33,912 bases of DNA from a virus: the IMG/VR virus record IMGVR_UViG_3300005613_003639, positions 1 to 33,912 of that record; one strand, 5' to 3'. This document shows, one piece after another, positions 1 to 6,824 of this stretch; positions within the stretch are counted from its first letter, which is position 1, and each line of letters starts with the position of its first letter. The translations under genes and the position numbers were made by a program. A model generated the notes under the pieces. That model was not told the origin of the DNA and did no database searches. It saw nothing but the letters and a program-made list of their open reading frames with translations.

Positions 1-115
1 TCCCAGATTTGCCAGCATCAGTATCTCCAACAATTACATTTACTCCTCTGTGGAAACGGAGTATGGTTTTTACATGGGATTCAAGATTTTTAATTAGTAG
101 TGATTTTATAGCCAT
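1..115 (-). CDS. SbcC/Rad50-like ATPase, N-terminal fragment (runs off window)
   Basis: Reading from the ATG at 115, 38 codons are open to the window edge. Residues 1-25 have the form of the first strands of SMC/Rad50/SbcC/RecF-type ATPases (IKSLLIKNLESH, then FHRGVNVIVG), followed by a Walker A loop, GDTDAGKSG. That order (short strand, 'N-x-x-S-H', 'G-x-N-x-I-x-G', P-loop) is known from the ATP-binding head of phage gp46/SbcC-type recombination exonucleases. It lies downstream of SSB, recombinase and 5'-3' exonuclease genes, which fits a role in DNA end processing. A RecF- or RecN-like protein remains possible because the coiled coil and C-terminal half lie outside the window. Confidence 0.7.
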   Translation of the reverse strand, partial: MAIKSLLIKNLESHVKTILRFHRGVNVIVGDTDAGKSG

Positions 116-152
116 GTTTAATAGTGTCCAACGTGTGATTTAACTGAAATGG

Positions 153-329
153 TTAGTAGGGCGGTTCATTCATTAATATTTGTTTTTCTTTATATATTTC
201 ACAAGCTAACTCCGCTCCTTTTTTCATTTCTGAAGGTGTAATTAAAGAAGTTTCAAAAAAACTGACCAACGTATTTACTATAGCAAAAAAAGTCGGATCG
301 TTATTGTATTTTTCTATGGTCTTATTCAT
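153..329 (-). CDS. small phage protein, 58 aa, unknown function
   Basis: An open frame of 58 codons with an ATG at 329 preceded by AGAGGGGAATAA, a good Shine-Dalgarno site, and a TAA at 153. The product is mixed charged and hydrophobic and looks helical (SEMKKGAELACEIYKEKQ near the C-terminus). It has no cysteine cluster, signal peptide or recognisable motif. It sits 37 bases upstream of the SbcC-like gene in the same orientation. I do not recognise the family. Confidence 0.6.
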   Translation of the reverse strand: MNKTIEKYNNDPTFFAIVNTLVSFFETSLITPSEMKKGAELACEIYKEKQILMNEPPY

Positions 330-348
330 TTATTCCCCTCTTCTAGTT

Positions 349-612
349 TTACATCTTTATAATTTTATTTTCTCCTTTTGCTGAGGTTATTACCCTTTTT
401 AATTGATCTAAGAGTTTTGGCATATTTGTATTAGTTAAGATCAAAATACAGGAAAATAGTTTACCACTACAATATGGACATTTTGACTCTACTATTTTAG
501 TGATATTATCCTTAAACATATCAATATTAAATATCATTTTTTTTCCACATCTTGGACAGATAGCAGTTGCTGGCCCTGGACGATCTTTATCTACCAATTC
601 TATCTTAGACAT
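349..612 (-). CDS. small zinc-ribbon protein, 87 aa
   Basis: An 87-residue protein with two CxxC knuckles, CPRCGKK near residue 19 and CPYCSGK near residue 45, about 23 residues apart. This is the pattern of a four-cysteine zinc ribbon. The rest is unremarkable, with a basic C-terminus. ATG at 612 follows a GGGAGAAG purine run. Such ribbons are common in small phage DNA- or RNA-binding proteins, but no specific role can be assigned. Confidence 0.7.
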   Translation of the reverse strand: MSKIELVDKDRPGPATAICPRCGKKMIFNIDMFKDNITKIVESKCPYCSGKLFSCILILTNTNMPKLLDQLKRVITSAKGENKIIKM

Positions 613-631
613 TTTCTTCTCCCCTCTCTTT

Positions 632-874
632 CTATTTAGTCTTAATGAAGATTAGTTTTCTTTTTTTTATTATATTTTTTCCTTCCCATACCCCAAATAC
701 TGCATGAGGAAAACCCCCAGGTCCTTTTACTATTTCGCCTGTATAAATTAAAGAACCATCAGGAAGACTCATAACAGGCGTGCCCTTCCTTGTAAATCTA
801 TAAAGTTTTTCTTCAGTTACGAGATTCTCACTTGGTATTTCAACAACTTGGCATTGGTCAATGGTTTTTATCAT
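632..874 (-). CDS. hypothetical protein, 80 aa
   Basis: An 80-residue open frame with ATG at 874 and AAAGGATAA upstream. It is the first gene after the promoter at 898-927. The sequence looks like a small beta-rich domain (LPDGSLIYTGEIVKGPGG) with a basic tail. Family not recognised. Confidence 0.6.
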   Translation of the reverse strand: MIKTIDQCQVVEIPSENLVTEEKLYRFTRKGTPVMSLPDGSLIYTGEIVKGPGGFPHAVFGVWEGKNIIKKRKLIFIKTK

Positions 875-897
875 TTATTTATCCTTTATTTGACTTT

Positions 898-927
898 ATT
901 ATATAGGATGAAATTATTTTCTATTAG
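898..927 (-). promoter_or_regulatory. phage promoter, CTAATA-N18-TATAAT
   Basis: On the minus strand CTAATA (927-922) is followed 18 bases later by TATAAT (903-898). The pair recurs at the same spacing upstream of four other transcription units in this window. It sits just 5' of the 80-aa gene at 632-874 and downstream of the gene at 939-1202. The upstream box is not the sigma-70 TTGACA. Confidence 0.7.
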
Positions 928-938
928 GATTATTTTTG

Positions 939-1202
939 TTATTTAAAAAGTGAAGTTTCTTTCGTGGAAGATTTTACCCAAAGTGTTTTCTTTTTCTTTT
1001 TAGGATCTATTGTTATTACATAAGGTTTGCTTGAGCATAAACTTCTCCCTTGAAAATGGTCTTCCCATTTCCTGAATATCTTTTCTTCTGATGATCCTAT
1101 TATAGCGTCTATAAATGGTATTAACGAATTTATTGGTATTTCTTCATAACTACTCCACAAATAGAGTTTAGTTATATATTTTTCTTCAAACAAATCTCTC
1201 AT
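939..1202 (-). CDS. hypothetical protein, 87 aa
   Basis: An 87-residue frame whose ATG at 1202 overlaps the TAA of the preceding gene by one base (TAATG), so translation is probably coupled. It has several tryptophans and a lysine-rich C-terminus (DPKKKKKTLWVKSS). No motif is recognised. Confidence 0.6.
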   Translation of the reverse strand: MRDLFEEKYITKLYLWSSYEEIPINSLIPFIDAIIGSSEEKIFRKWEDHFQGRSLCSSKPYVITIDPKKKKKTLWVKSSTKETSLFK

Positions 1203-1399
1203 TATTTACTCCTATCAAGAAGAAATTTAATCATCGCCTCCTTATCAATTTTCCACCTTCCTACAAACTTGAATCCAAGATTATATTGTTTTGCCCAAGT
1301 AATAATGGTTGGTAGACTTGGGGCTGACTTTGATAGAAATTTGTCCTTGACCATTTTTCTTGCTTCAGAGGTGGTCAAGTAAACTTTTTTTTCTTCCAT
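1202..1399 (-). CDS. excisionase/MerR-type helix-turn-helix protein, 65 aa
   Basis: The 65-residue product has the layout of small winged-helix DNA-binding proteins of the HTH_17/excisionase type: LTTSEARKMV at residues 8-17, a recognition-helix segment SLPTIITWAKQY at about 28-39, a wing-like FKFVGRWKID, then a final helix KEAMIKFLLD. It overlaps the upstream nuclease-like gene by 25 bases. It is likely a small DNA-binding regulator or architectural protein. The assignment rests on pattern only. Confidence 0.65.
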   Translation of the reverse strand: MEEKKVYLTTSEARKMVKDKFLSKSAPSLPTIITWAKQYNLGFKFVGRWKIDKEAMIKFLLDRSK

Positions 1400-1986
1400 T
1401 GTTTTTTACCTTCTATAAACAGTTTCATAGATTCAGAAGAGCACCATTCCAGAAAGGGATATAAAGGGACTATGATAAGTGTAGAATCAATAGAGACAAA
1501 ATCAATTTGGATTAAATTGGACATTTTCCAGATTCCAGCATATTGTTCTAAACAACTAAATAATACTTCATCCATCATAATGCAGGGATGTCTTCGGTTT
1601 CTCTCAAAGATAAGTATTCCAAATTTTCTGTTACTCTCCCTCTTGATTTTCTCATTTTTCTTCCACCACTTCAACAAAACAGGTTCTTTTTGTCTTCCAT
1701 CAATTAGTAGAAGAACACCTATATCTTTATCATATCCTTTTTTGAACTCAGTAAGGATAAAGCGTTCAAATGGCTTCCCAGATTCATGAATGGCCATCAT
1801 ATCCCCATATGATCCAGCGGTTTTCATTCCTTTCTTTTTTCTTTCAGTTGCCCGACCACCTGATTGGGATGTTCTCCAGAAAATATCATTTCTTCCATTA
1901 TCAGACTCAGACCACCAAAGACTTAAAATCTTACACATTTTTCTTTCAAATTCGCCGCCTTTTCCTTTTCCTTGTCCTTTTGCCAT
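1375..1986 (-). CDS. PD-(D/E)XK-like nuclease or resolvase, putative
   Basis: 203 residues. The N-terminal half has a nuclease-like arrangement: GGEFERKMCKILSLWW (residues 10-25), a basic glycine-rich segment FWRTSQSGGRATERK, GSYGDMMA with an acidic residue at about 62, then FILTEFKKGYDKD with E-x-K at about 80. E...D...ExK is the signature order of PD-(D/E)XK enzymes such as phage Holliday-junction resolvases. The C-terminal half is not informative. ATG at 1986 has AAAGGAAAC upstream. Its position next to recombinase, exonuclease and SbcC-like genes supports a recombination role. The fold is inferred from the order of residues and the specific reaction is unknown. Confidence 0.55.
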   Translation of the reverse strand: MAKGQGKGKGGEFERKMCKILSLWWSESDNGRNDIFWRTSQSGGRATERKKKGMKTAGSYGDMMAIHESGKPFERFILTEFKKGYDKDIGVLLLIDGRQKEPVLLKWWKKNEKIKRESNRKFGILIFERNRRHPCIMMDEVLFSCLEQYAGIWKMSNLIQIDFVSIDSTLIIVPLYPFLEWCSSESMKLFIEGKKQWKKKKFT

Positions 1987-2004
1987 GTTTAGTTTCCTTT
2001 TAGT

Positions 2005-2088
2005 TCAATTCAACGCAATCCAACACCATGAATATCCACACACAACTCCGATAAAAAACCATACAGAATATAAAAAATAATTACCCAT
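2005..2088 (-). CDS. 27-residue membrane micro-protein
   Basis: A 27-codon frame with a near-ideal start (AAAGGAGGCGGAATG) and a TGA stop. The product is almost entirely one hydrophobic helix (YFLYSVWFFIGVVCGYSW), so a single-pass membrane peptide is predicted. It lies between the nuclease-like gene and the 71-bp repeat at 2123-2193, which would form its leader. Function unknown. Confidence 0.5.
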   Translation of the reverse strand: MGNYFLYSVWFFIGVVCGYSWCWIALN

Positions 2089-2122
2089 TCCGCCTCCTTT
2101 TCTTTGCACTTTTACTATAATG

Positions 2123-2193
2123 TATACCCTTATATACCTTTCTAAAAGATCTCCTTGTATACTCGGTCTCCGGCCGGTTAAAATTGATTTTTA
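2123..2193 (-). repeat. 71-bp dispersed repeat, copy 1
   Basis: Identical to 22491-22561 except for one base (position 2171, C here, A at 22539, plus strand). On the minus strand it covers the last bases and stop codon of the 5'-3' exonuclease gene and the leader of the next gene. It contains AAGGAGATC, a GTATAC...GTATAT pair able to form a 6-bp stem, and GGTATATAAGG. Copy 2 lies in the leader of the replicative helicase. Confidence 0.9.
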
Positions 2194-3044
2194 CAAAAGG
2201 TTTTTACCCATGAATCCAACTCTTTTTTCTTTAGAAAACTTTCAAATCCAAAATCCATAAAAACGTCAATAAATTTTTCTTTACCAAAGGAATCTTCTTT
2301 AAAATTTATTCTTATTGGTTTTACTCCTCTGTAAGGTATATCAATTAGTTTAACGTTTCGTTTAATCAGATCTTTACTTTCCTCAATCCTTGATAATATC
2401 TTACCTTTTGGTAATGTTCCTTTGACATACTGGATCGCTTTCTTTTCTCCTACTCCCTCGATTCCAATTATATTGTCCCCTGAATCCCCCATCATAGATT
2501 TAACTTCAAACCATATGCTGGGGGAGATGTCGTATAATTTGGTAAAAGTCTTTTTTGTAATGATTTTCTTTGTTCTTTGGTTATAGATATCACAAACATT
2601 AAGTAGCTGATATAGATCTTTATCAGTACTAACAATATAGAAGGGACCTTTATACTCCTTTCTTTTTTCCAATACAATGTAGGCTATTAGATCATCTGCT
2701 TCATAACCGTTCTGCCAGAATATATTACCAAATCCAAGACCAGGAAGGACTTTTAATCTCAGTTCATCAAATTGTTTAAAAGCCAAAGCATAATCTATCT
2801 TCTCTTGCTCAGTTAGATCTTTTCTACGATTTTGCTTATATTCGGGATAAATAATTTTTCGGTAATTCTTTTTCGTATCCCAGGTAAAGATAAATTTATT
2901 GGTTTCAAATTTCTTTGCTAAGAAAAGAACCCTTTGAAGAAAGCCGAAGATGACGCCTGTTTTTTTCTCCTCAAAAGATAGCTCTCCAAAAGTGTGGAAA
3001 CTTGAATAAGCTATATTATTACAATCAATAATTAAAGTAGTCAA
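2178..3044 (-). CDS. 5'-3' exonuclease / flap endonuclease (PolA N-terminal type)
   Basis: Matches the phage 5' nuclease family that removes RNA primers and trims 5' flaps. Visible metal and DNA sites in order: IIDCNN near the N-terminus, FTWD followed by YPEYKQNRR (the helical arch), NGYEADDLIAYI, STDKDLYQLL, and the helix-3-turn-helix GDSGDNIIGIEGVGEKKA. All key acidic residues are present. The separate polymerase in this window lacks this domain, so this gene supplies it. I choose the TTG at 3044 because GAGGGG lies 7 bases upstream; another in-frame TTG at 3059 has no such site. The last codons lie in the 71-bp repeat. Length, about 288 residues, is normal. Confidence 0.92.
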   Translation of the reverse strand: MTTLIIDCNNIAYSSFHTFGELSFEEKKTGVIFGFLQRVLFLAKKFETNKFIFTWDTKKNYRKIIYPEYKQNRRKDLTEQEKIDYALAFKQFDELRLKVLPGLGFGNIFWQNGYEADDLIAYIVLEKRKEYKGPFYIVSTDKDLYQLLNVCDIYNQRTKKIITKKTFTKLYDISPSIWFEVKSMMGDSGDNIIGIEGVGEKKAIQYVKGTLPKGKILSRIEESKDLIKRNVKLIDIPYRGVKPIRINFKEDSFGKEKFIDVFMDFGFESFLKKKELDSWVKTFCKNQF

Positions 3045-3055
3045 ATCAATACCCC

Positions 3056-3223
3056 TCAATATATAAACAAATTTTCTTCGAAGGTTTCATATATCTTTTT
3101 CCAGGTTTTCTTTCTTGGTCGCATTTTACAAGCCTCCATAATTGCCTCATGAAGATTTTTTGCTTCTTTTTGCTTTAGAATAATAATCGCATCTCGATTT
3201 TTTTCATCTGTAAATATTCTCAT
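3056..3223 (-). CDS. small charged protein, 55 aa
   Basis: A 55-codon frame from ATG 3223 to TGA 3056. Its start overlaps the TGA of the recombinase gene as ATGA, and its stop overlaps the region of the exonuclease start, so it fills the gap between them exactly. The product is lysine-rich and helical (LHEAIMEACKMRPRKK). I do not recognise a family. Being fitted between two recombination genes suggests a small accessory DNA-binding protein. Confidence 0.6.
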   Translation of the reverse strand: MRIFTDEKNRDAIIILKQKEAKNLHEAIMEACKMRPRKKTWKKIYETFEENLFIY

Positions 3224-4374
3224 ATGAATTTTGGTTTCCTCCCTAATTTTAAGGATTCTTCAATATCATTCCAAACAGTTTCAGCTATTTGTTTAAGATC
3301 ATCTTCCAAAGAATTATCTTCAATATATTTAACCAAGGCTTTTTCTTTTAAGAAAACACCTAATTCTTTAGCATCAATTGCAGTTGTAGATTTACCATCA
3401 ACTGTTCTTGTTCGGGTCTTCCAATGCTCCTTTCCATATTTGGAATTCAAAAAATTAATTATAGAACCGATATCATCGACCCCATAATCATAGAAAAGAG
3501 GAGTTATGATATTTCTCCTTTTTCCTGAGAATTTATTCTTTACAACTTTTATCTTAGAGGCAATTCCTATTTCTCTTTCTGTTTTATAAAAACGTTGTAT
3601 GATAGTTAACCACACTCGATGAGATGGGAAGAATTTAATAGCATTCCCCCCAGTGACTATCTTGGGATTAAACATAGCATCTGGGCCGAAGTTATCCTTC
3701 GTCTGAGAGACAATAACCCAAAGGGAGTTAGTTTGTTTTATTTTACCGACATTTAGTCGACAAAATTTATGAAGCATTTTAGCTTTCCCATCTCCATAAG
3801 AACCCTCTTCCTTCTGGTCTCTTTTCCTTTTACCAATATTAACCTTTTCCTTTGCCTCCTCATATTTAGATCTTAAAACATCCCAACTATCTGTGATGTA
3901 GATAAAAGGTTTTCCATCTTTTTTCAATGCCTTTTTACAAGCTTCATGAATCTCATCACCAGTCTCCTCAGCATATACAGAGTTTTTAAGGATCAGACGA
4001 TCGGTAAATTTTACATCTTTTTTATTAAATAAGTATTCAAGATCAAATTCATTGGTTTGTTCTGCATCGTCATAATAAAGATCATAATTATCAAACCTTT
4101 TGTCGTAACAAATTGTTGCTAGCATTGTTAGAGCAAGGAAAGATTTTCCTGCTGAGGAGTCCCCTATAAGATTGACAATTCTTCCGGGTCTATAAGCACC
4201 TTTACAGCTATCAGAACAAGCCAGGTCCAACATTGTAGATCCAGATGGTATTAACAATACTGGACCTGGCTTTTGAGAAGAAGGGCTTTTTTTATATTTC
4301 TTTTTTATCCCTTCTATATGTTTTTCTGTAGAGGTTCGAGATAACTTTCTTTTTTTATTAGAATGGGATGTCAT
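3220..4374 (-). CDS. RecA/UvsX-like recombinase
   Basis: A 384-residue RecA-fold ATPase. After a basic N-terminal tail (residues 1-40) come IPSGSTMLDLACS, Walker A GDSSAGKS at about 72-79, the catalytic-glutamate strand YYDDAEQTNEFD, Walker B-like PFIYITDSWDVL, SLWVIVSQTKDN, and a region where RecA loops L1/L2 would lie (NPKIVTGGNAIKFF). It would form the strand-exchange filament that repairs and starts phage replication. It overlaps the upstream SSB gene by 17 bases, so the two are probably co-translated. The C-terminal region carries 28 residues (from KEHWKTRTRT to ELGVFL) encoded by an 85-bp sequence repeated exactly at 17467-17551. Confidence 0.88.
   Translation of the reverse strand: MTSHSNKKRKLSRTSTEKHIEGIKKKYKKSPSSQKPGPVLLIPSGSTMLDLACSDSCKGAYRPGRIVNLIGDSSAGKSFLALTMLATICYDKRFDNYDLYYDDAEQTNEFDLEYLFNKKDVKFTDRLILKNSVYAEETGDEIHEACKKALKKDGKPFIYITDSWDVLRSKYEEAKEKVNIGKRKRDQKEEGSYGDGKAKMLHKFCRLNVGKIKQTNSLWVIVSQTKDNFGPDAMFNPKIVTGGNAIKFFPSHRVWLTIIQRFYKTEREIGIASKIKVVKNKFSGKRRNIITPLFYDYGVDDIGSIINFLNSKYGKEHWKTRTRTVDGKSTTAIDAKELGVFLKEKALVKYIEDNSLEDDLKQIAETVWNDIEESLKLGRKPKFI
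3349..3433 (-). repeat. 85-bp exact repeat, copy 1 (in recombinase gene)
   Basis: All 85 bases match 17467-17551 exactly, and both copies are read in the same frame inside different genes. The encoded segment starts KEHWKTRTRT and ends AKELGVFL. Sequence outside these borders is unrelated between the two genes. Confidence 0.93.
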
Positions 4375-5509
4375 CTAGTTCCTCAGCTTTTTCTGCACAG
4401 GCTGTCCAAACATCTTCGGGACAGTCATCGCAATCATCTGTTTCATCCAAATCTTTTCCAAACACATGACCAAAGGGACATTTTCCGGGATCTTTTTCTT
4501 TTTTGGATTCTTTTTCCTCCTCTTCAAGTTTTTCTTTATGGTCAAGAATTGCTTTGATAATATCCTCTTCATCCATTTTGGGCTTGACGGAGATTTTCAG
4601 ATTATTTTTTCTTATATACTTCTTCAATTCAATTCTACTCATTTTTCCCAATTCCTCCTCAAGAGTAAGATCACCTTCCTCTTCTTCTTTTTCTTTCTTA
4701 GGGGGTTTGGGCTTTTCTTTTTCCTTGGTTGGACTGGTTCTAACCTTTTCTTCTTTTTCCTCCTTCTCATCTTCGGGTTCTTCTCCATGTAACCAGGCCA
4801 ATTGTTCCTCATAAGTAGGGATGCGAATACATTTGTCGAGGGTATGAGCAGATTTCAATAGTTTTTTATCCAGAGCATAGTCCCTATCTTCTAAGCAATG
4901 AGCCACAAACTCGAACTTGTTTTTTCGTTTGAACGAAATAGTTTTACCTGTCTCATCTGAGGCTGGGTAATAAATAAAAGGATCAATCTGGGTACTTCCG
5001 GGTCTGGTGGGTCTGTTTGCTAACTCTAACAGATGGGACTCGATGGTAAAGTGGGAAGCATTGAAGATCTGAACCCCTTTCTTCTGCTCTTCTTTTGAAT
5101 CGAGAACATGTACATTGTAAATAGCTCTCGGATTTCTTTGAACCTGCAGTGCTTTGATCTCATCTTCGTCCTCTTCATCAGCGATCATTTTCTTAACATG
5201 TTCACAAATAGCACATTTTTTACCATAGGTTTTTGCTAAACATATAACATCTCTTTCGTTTGGGCCAACTCCTCTATGAACATAGGGTTGGAAGCAGTAG
5301 GTTTCTTCGCCCTCTTCCACATCAGGATCATATGGTCCGGCGATGTAGGGAATAATATCAAACCAATGTTCCTCTCCTTCTTTCGGAGCCCAGAACTCTG
5401 CATCAAGCCCCCCTCTGAATATAGAAGTTCGTTCAAAATCACCTGCTCCTTTTTTCTGACCTTTTTTCATTCTTTCTAACAGTTTTTCTTTTGCTGATTG
5501 TTTTGCCAT
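4358..5509 (-). CDS. single-stranded DNA-binding protein, gp32-like, with SSB-Ct tail
   Basis: 383 residues. An N-terminal basic segment (LLERMKKGQKK) is followed by an OB-type core with a zinc-site candidate, CLAKTYGKKCAICEH at about 90-105, like the zinc-containing phage gp32 family. Residues 240-350 are very rich in Glu and Lys, and LGKMSRIELKKYIRKNNLK resembles a SAP/Rho-N-like helix. A cysteine-rich stretch (CPFGHVFG, then DDCDDCPEDVWTAC) follows. The last residues are ELDDIPF, the acidic D-D-I-P-F tail that bacterial SSB uses to recruit partners. The protein should coat single-stranded DNA and recruit recombinase and polymerase. ATG at 5509 follows AAAGGAGATTAAC. Confidence 0.85.
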   Translation of the reverse strand: MAKQSAKEKLLERMKKGQKKGAGDFERTSIFRGGLDAEFWAPKEGEEHWFDIIPYIAGPYDPDVEEGEETYCFQPYVHRGVGPNERDVICLAKTYGKKCAICEHVKKMIADEEDEDEIKALQVQRNPRAIYNVHVLDSKEEQKKGVQIFNASHFTIESHLLELANRPTRPGSTQIDPFIYYPASDETGKTISFKRKNKFEFVAHCLEDRDYALDKKLLKSAHTLDKCIRIPTYEEQLAWLHGEEPEDEKEEKEEKVRTSPTKEKEKPKPPKKEKEEEEGDLTLEEELGKMSRIELKKYIRKNNLKISVKPKMDEEDIIKAILDHKEKLEEEEKESKKEKDPGKCPFGHVFGKDLDETDDCDDCPEDVWTACAEKAEELDDIPF

Positions 5510-5545
5510 GTTGTTAATCTCCTTTCTTCTCTTCTATTATTTTGA

Positions 5546-5797
5546 TTAATCATCTTCGACCCATAGAGGGTCGACTTTCTTTATCGCCCAAACAACTGAG
5601 TTTATGGTCATCTGATCTGATTCCGAATCGTTCGAAAGCCGCAGGCGTTTAAGAGCTCGCTTACAAACCCTCAGTAGCTCATTCTGTTTAGCCATCATCT
5701 CCCTTTTTTGATCATATAATTCCTCCAATGCAGTTCGGCAAAATCCTAGCCTACTAATCAACTCAATTTTACTTAACTCTTCCAAATCACCCATCAC
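5546..5797 (-). CDS. hypothetical helical protein, 83 aa
   Basis: 83 residues with regularly spaced leucines (LEELSKIELISRL, LLRVCKRALKRLRL), probably a short coiled coil. ATG at 5797 follows AAGGAGTCG. It lies between the tRNA-like gene and SSB. Family not recognised. Confidence 0.6.
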   Translation of the reverse strand: MMGDLEELSKIELISRLGFCRTALEELYDQKREMMAKQNELLRVCKRALKRLRLSNDSESDQMTINSVVWAIKKVDPLWVEDD

Positions 5798-5815
5798 GAC
5801 TCCTTCATTTCTATT

Positions 5816-5955
5816 GAGGCCAACCGGGATTCGAACCCGGACAAGGGGACGCCGTCTCTCTCGTCCAACCCATTCAATCTACAATGTAGATGCGTTTTGT
5901 GTCTACCAATAATAAAATTTACATCTCTCAATCTTATTAATTCCACCATTGACCT
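5816..5955 (-). tRNA. leucine-type tRNA (tRNA-like) with an expanded D-loop and extra central sequence
   Basis: The 3' part is canonical: T arm CCGGG-TTCGAAT-CCCGG, then TTGGCCT. The 5' strand AGGTCAA (5955-5949) pairs with TTGGCCT over 7 bp with one G-U. Next comes TGGTGGAATT, then after 31 extra bases GGTAGACAC. Joined, these give the leucine D arm (G-GTG-GAATTGGTAGA-CAC). The insert at 5908-5938 can fold by TAATAA/TTATTA. Between the D arm and T arm are 58 bases where about 33 are usual, including hairpins ATCTAC-ATT-GTAGAT and GGACG...CGTCC. No clean 5+7+5 anticodon arm is visible, so the anticodon is unassigned. No CCA is encoded and the base after the acceptor is C. It could be an intron-bearing tRNA, a tRNA relic or a tRNA-like RNA. 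Confidence 0.6.
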
Positions 5956-5961
5956 CAATTA

Positions 5962-6579
5962 CTAAGTACTATTTCTCCCACCCAATCTCTTCCTTAGTTT
6001 TTTCTGGACTTTCTTTTGACCCTGTTCGATATAAGTTTTTGGAATTTTTGGATCTGAATAATATTCTCCTAACCAAAGACTGATCTCTCCTTCGATGGCA
6101 GCTTTCCTATGGATCATAGCCATTACTGCTGTATCAAACAATCCAAGAGACTCTATTACTTTAGAGAGTTCTAAGGTCTTCTGATTTATCTTCTCGTTCA
6201 TCTCTTTCTGTATTTGGATATACTCCGGATGAAGAGTAACAAAGGAATTAACCATTGCCTCAGTTATTTTTTTCTCACAAGATTCTTGGAAATTATCAAG
6301 GATCTCTTCATAATCAGGATATTTCTTTTTCTGATCCTTGTAAAATACAGCGTAAGTGTGGTTGGTCCTGAATAAAATATCTATCTCAGCTCTTTTTTCT
6401 TCGATGACTCTCTTACACTCTCCTTTGAGAACTTTTAACTCTTCCCTGATAAGAAACTCCTCCTTTACAGCCTTTGATTTTCTTCCACCCCATTTGGAAT
6501 ATAATGAAGCTTGTTTTTGATACTCCATATGTAAGTTATAGATATCAATTTTTGAATCTCTATCTAACTCTGTTCCCAT
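5962..6579 (-). CDS. conserved-looking phage protein, 205 aa, helical
   Basis: 205 residues dominated by charged amphipathic helices (KVLKGECKRVIEEKRAEID; IQKEMNEKINQKTLELSK), so extended coiled coil is likely. The N-terminus has a tryptophan-glycine motif, YSKWGGRKSKA, and the C-terminus is very basic (GQKKVQKKLRKRLGGRN), as in DNA-contacting proteins. It overlaps the zinc-ribbon gene upstream by 16 bases and is in the replication and recombination block. A mediator or accessory role in replication is only a guess from context; I do not recognise the family. Confidence 0.65.
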   Translation of the reverse strand: MGTELDRDSKIDIYNLHMEYQKQASLYSKWGGRKSKAVKEEFLIREELKVLKGECKRVIEEKRAEIDILFRTNHTYAVFYKDQKKKYPDYEEILDNFQESCEKKITEAMVNSFVTLHPEYIQIQKEMNEKINQKTLELSKVIESLGLFDTAVMAMIHRKAAIEGEISLWLGEYYSDPKIPKTYIEQGQKKVQKKLRKRLGGRNST

Positions 6580-6815
6580 TTGATATTACCTCCTTCAATA
6601 AAATCGTTTGATTCTTGGGCTTGTTTTTTCACTATATTGACATATGCCTCTTGACATTTTGGACATACAATCCTCCAAACACTGAAGATGCTCATATATC
6701 TATGTTTAGAATGTCTCGTAATAATTTCTCTGATGTTGAGATTTCCAATATTTTTAACACTAATAAATTTCTTCCCATGACATCTTTCACATTCTATTAT
6801 AATATCAATATTCAT
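6564..6815 (-). CDS. zinc-finger protein, 83 aa
   Basis: Two CxxC pairs, CERCHGKK at about residue 9 and CPKCQEAY at about residue 51, are separated by a basic and aromatic stretch (ITRHSKHRYMSIFSVW). This predicts one zinc ribbon. ATG at 6815 follows GGAGGGGGTATGA. It lies right after the clamp-loader gene. Function unknown. Confidence 0.65.
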   Translation of the reverse strand: MNIDIIIECERCHGKKFISVKNIGNLNIREIITRHSKHRYMSIFSVWRIVCPKCQEAYVNIVKKQAQESNDFIEGGNIKWEQS

Positions 6816-6824
6816 ACCCCCTCC

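Noticed and set aside
1472-2080. Long plus-strand frames opposite the nuclease-like gene and elsewhere
   Set aside because: They are mirror frames of AT-rich minus-strand genes, with Phe/Ser/Leu-rich products and no ribosome sites.
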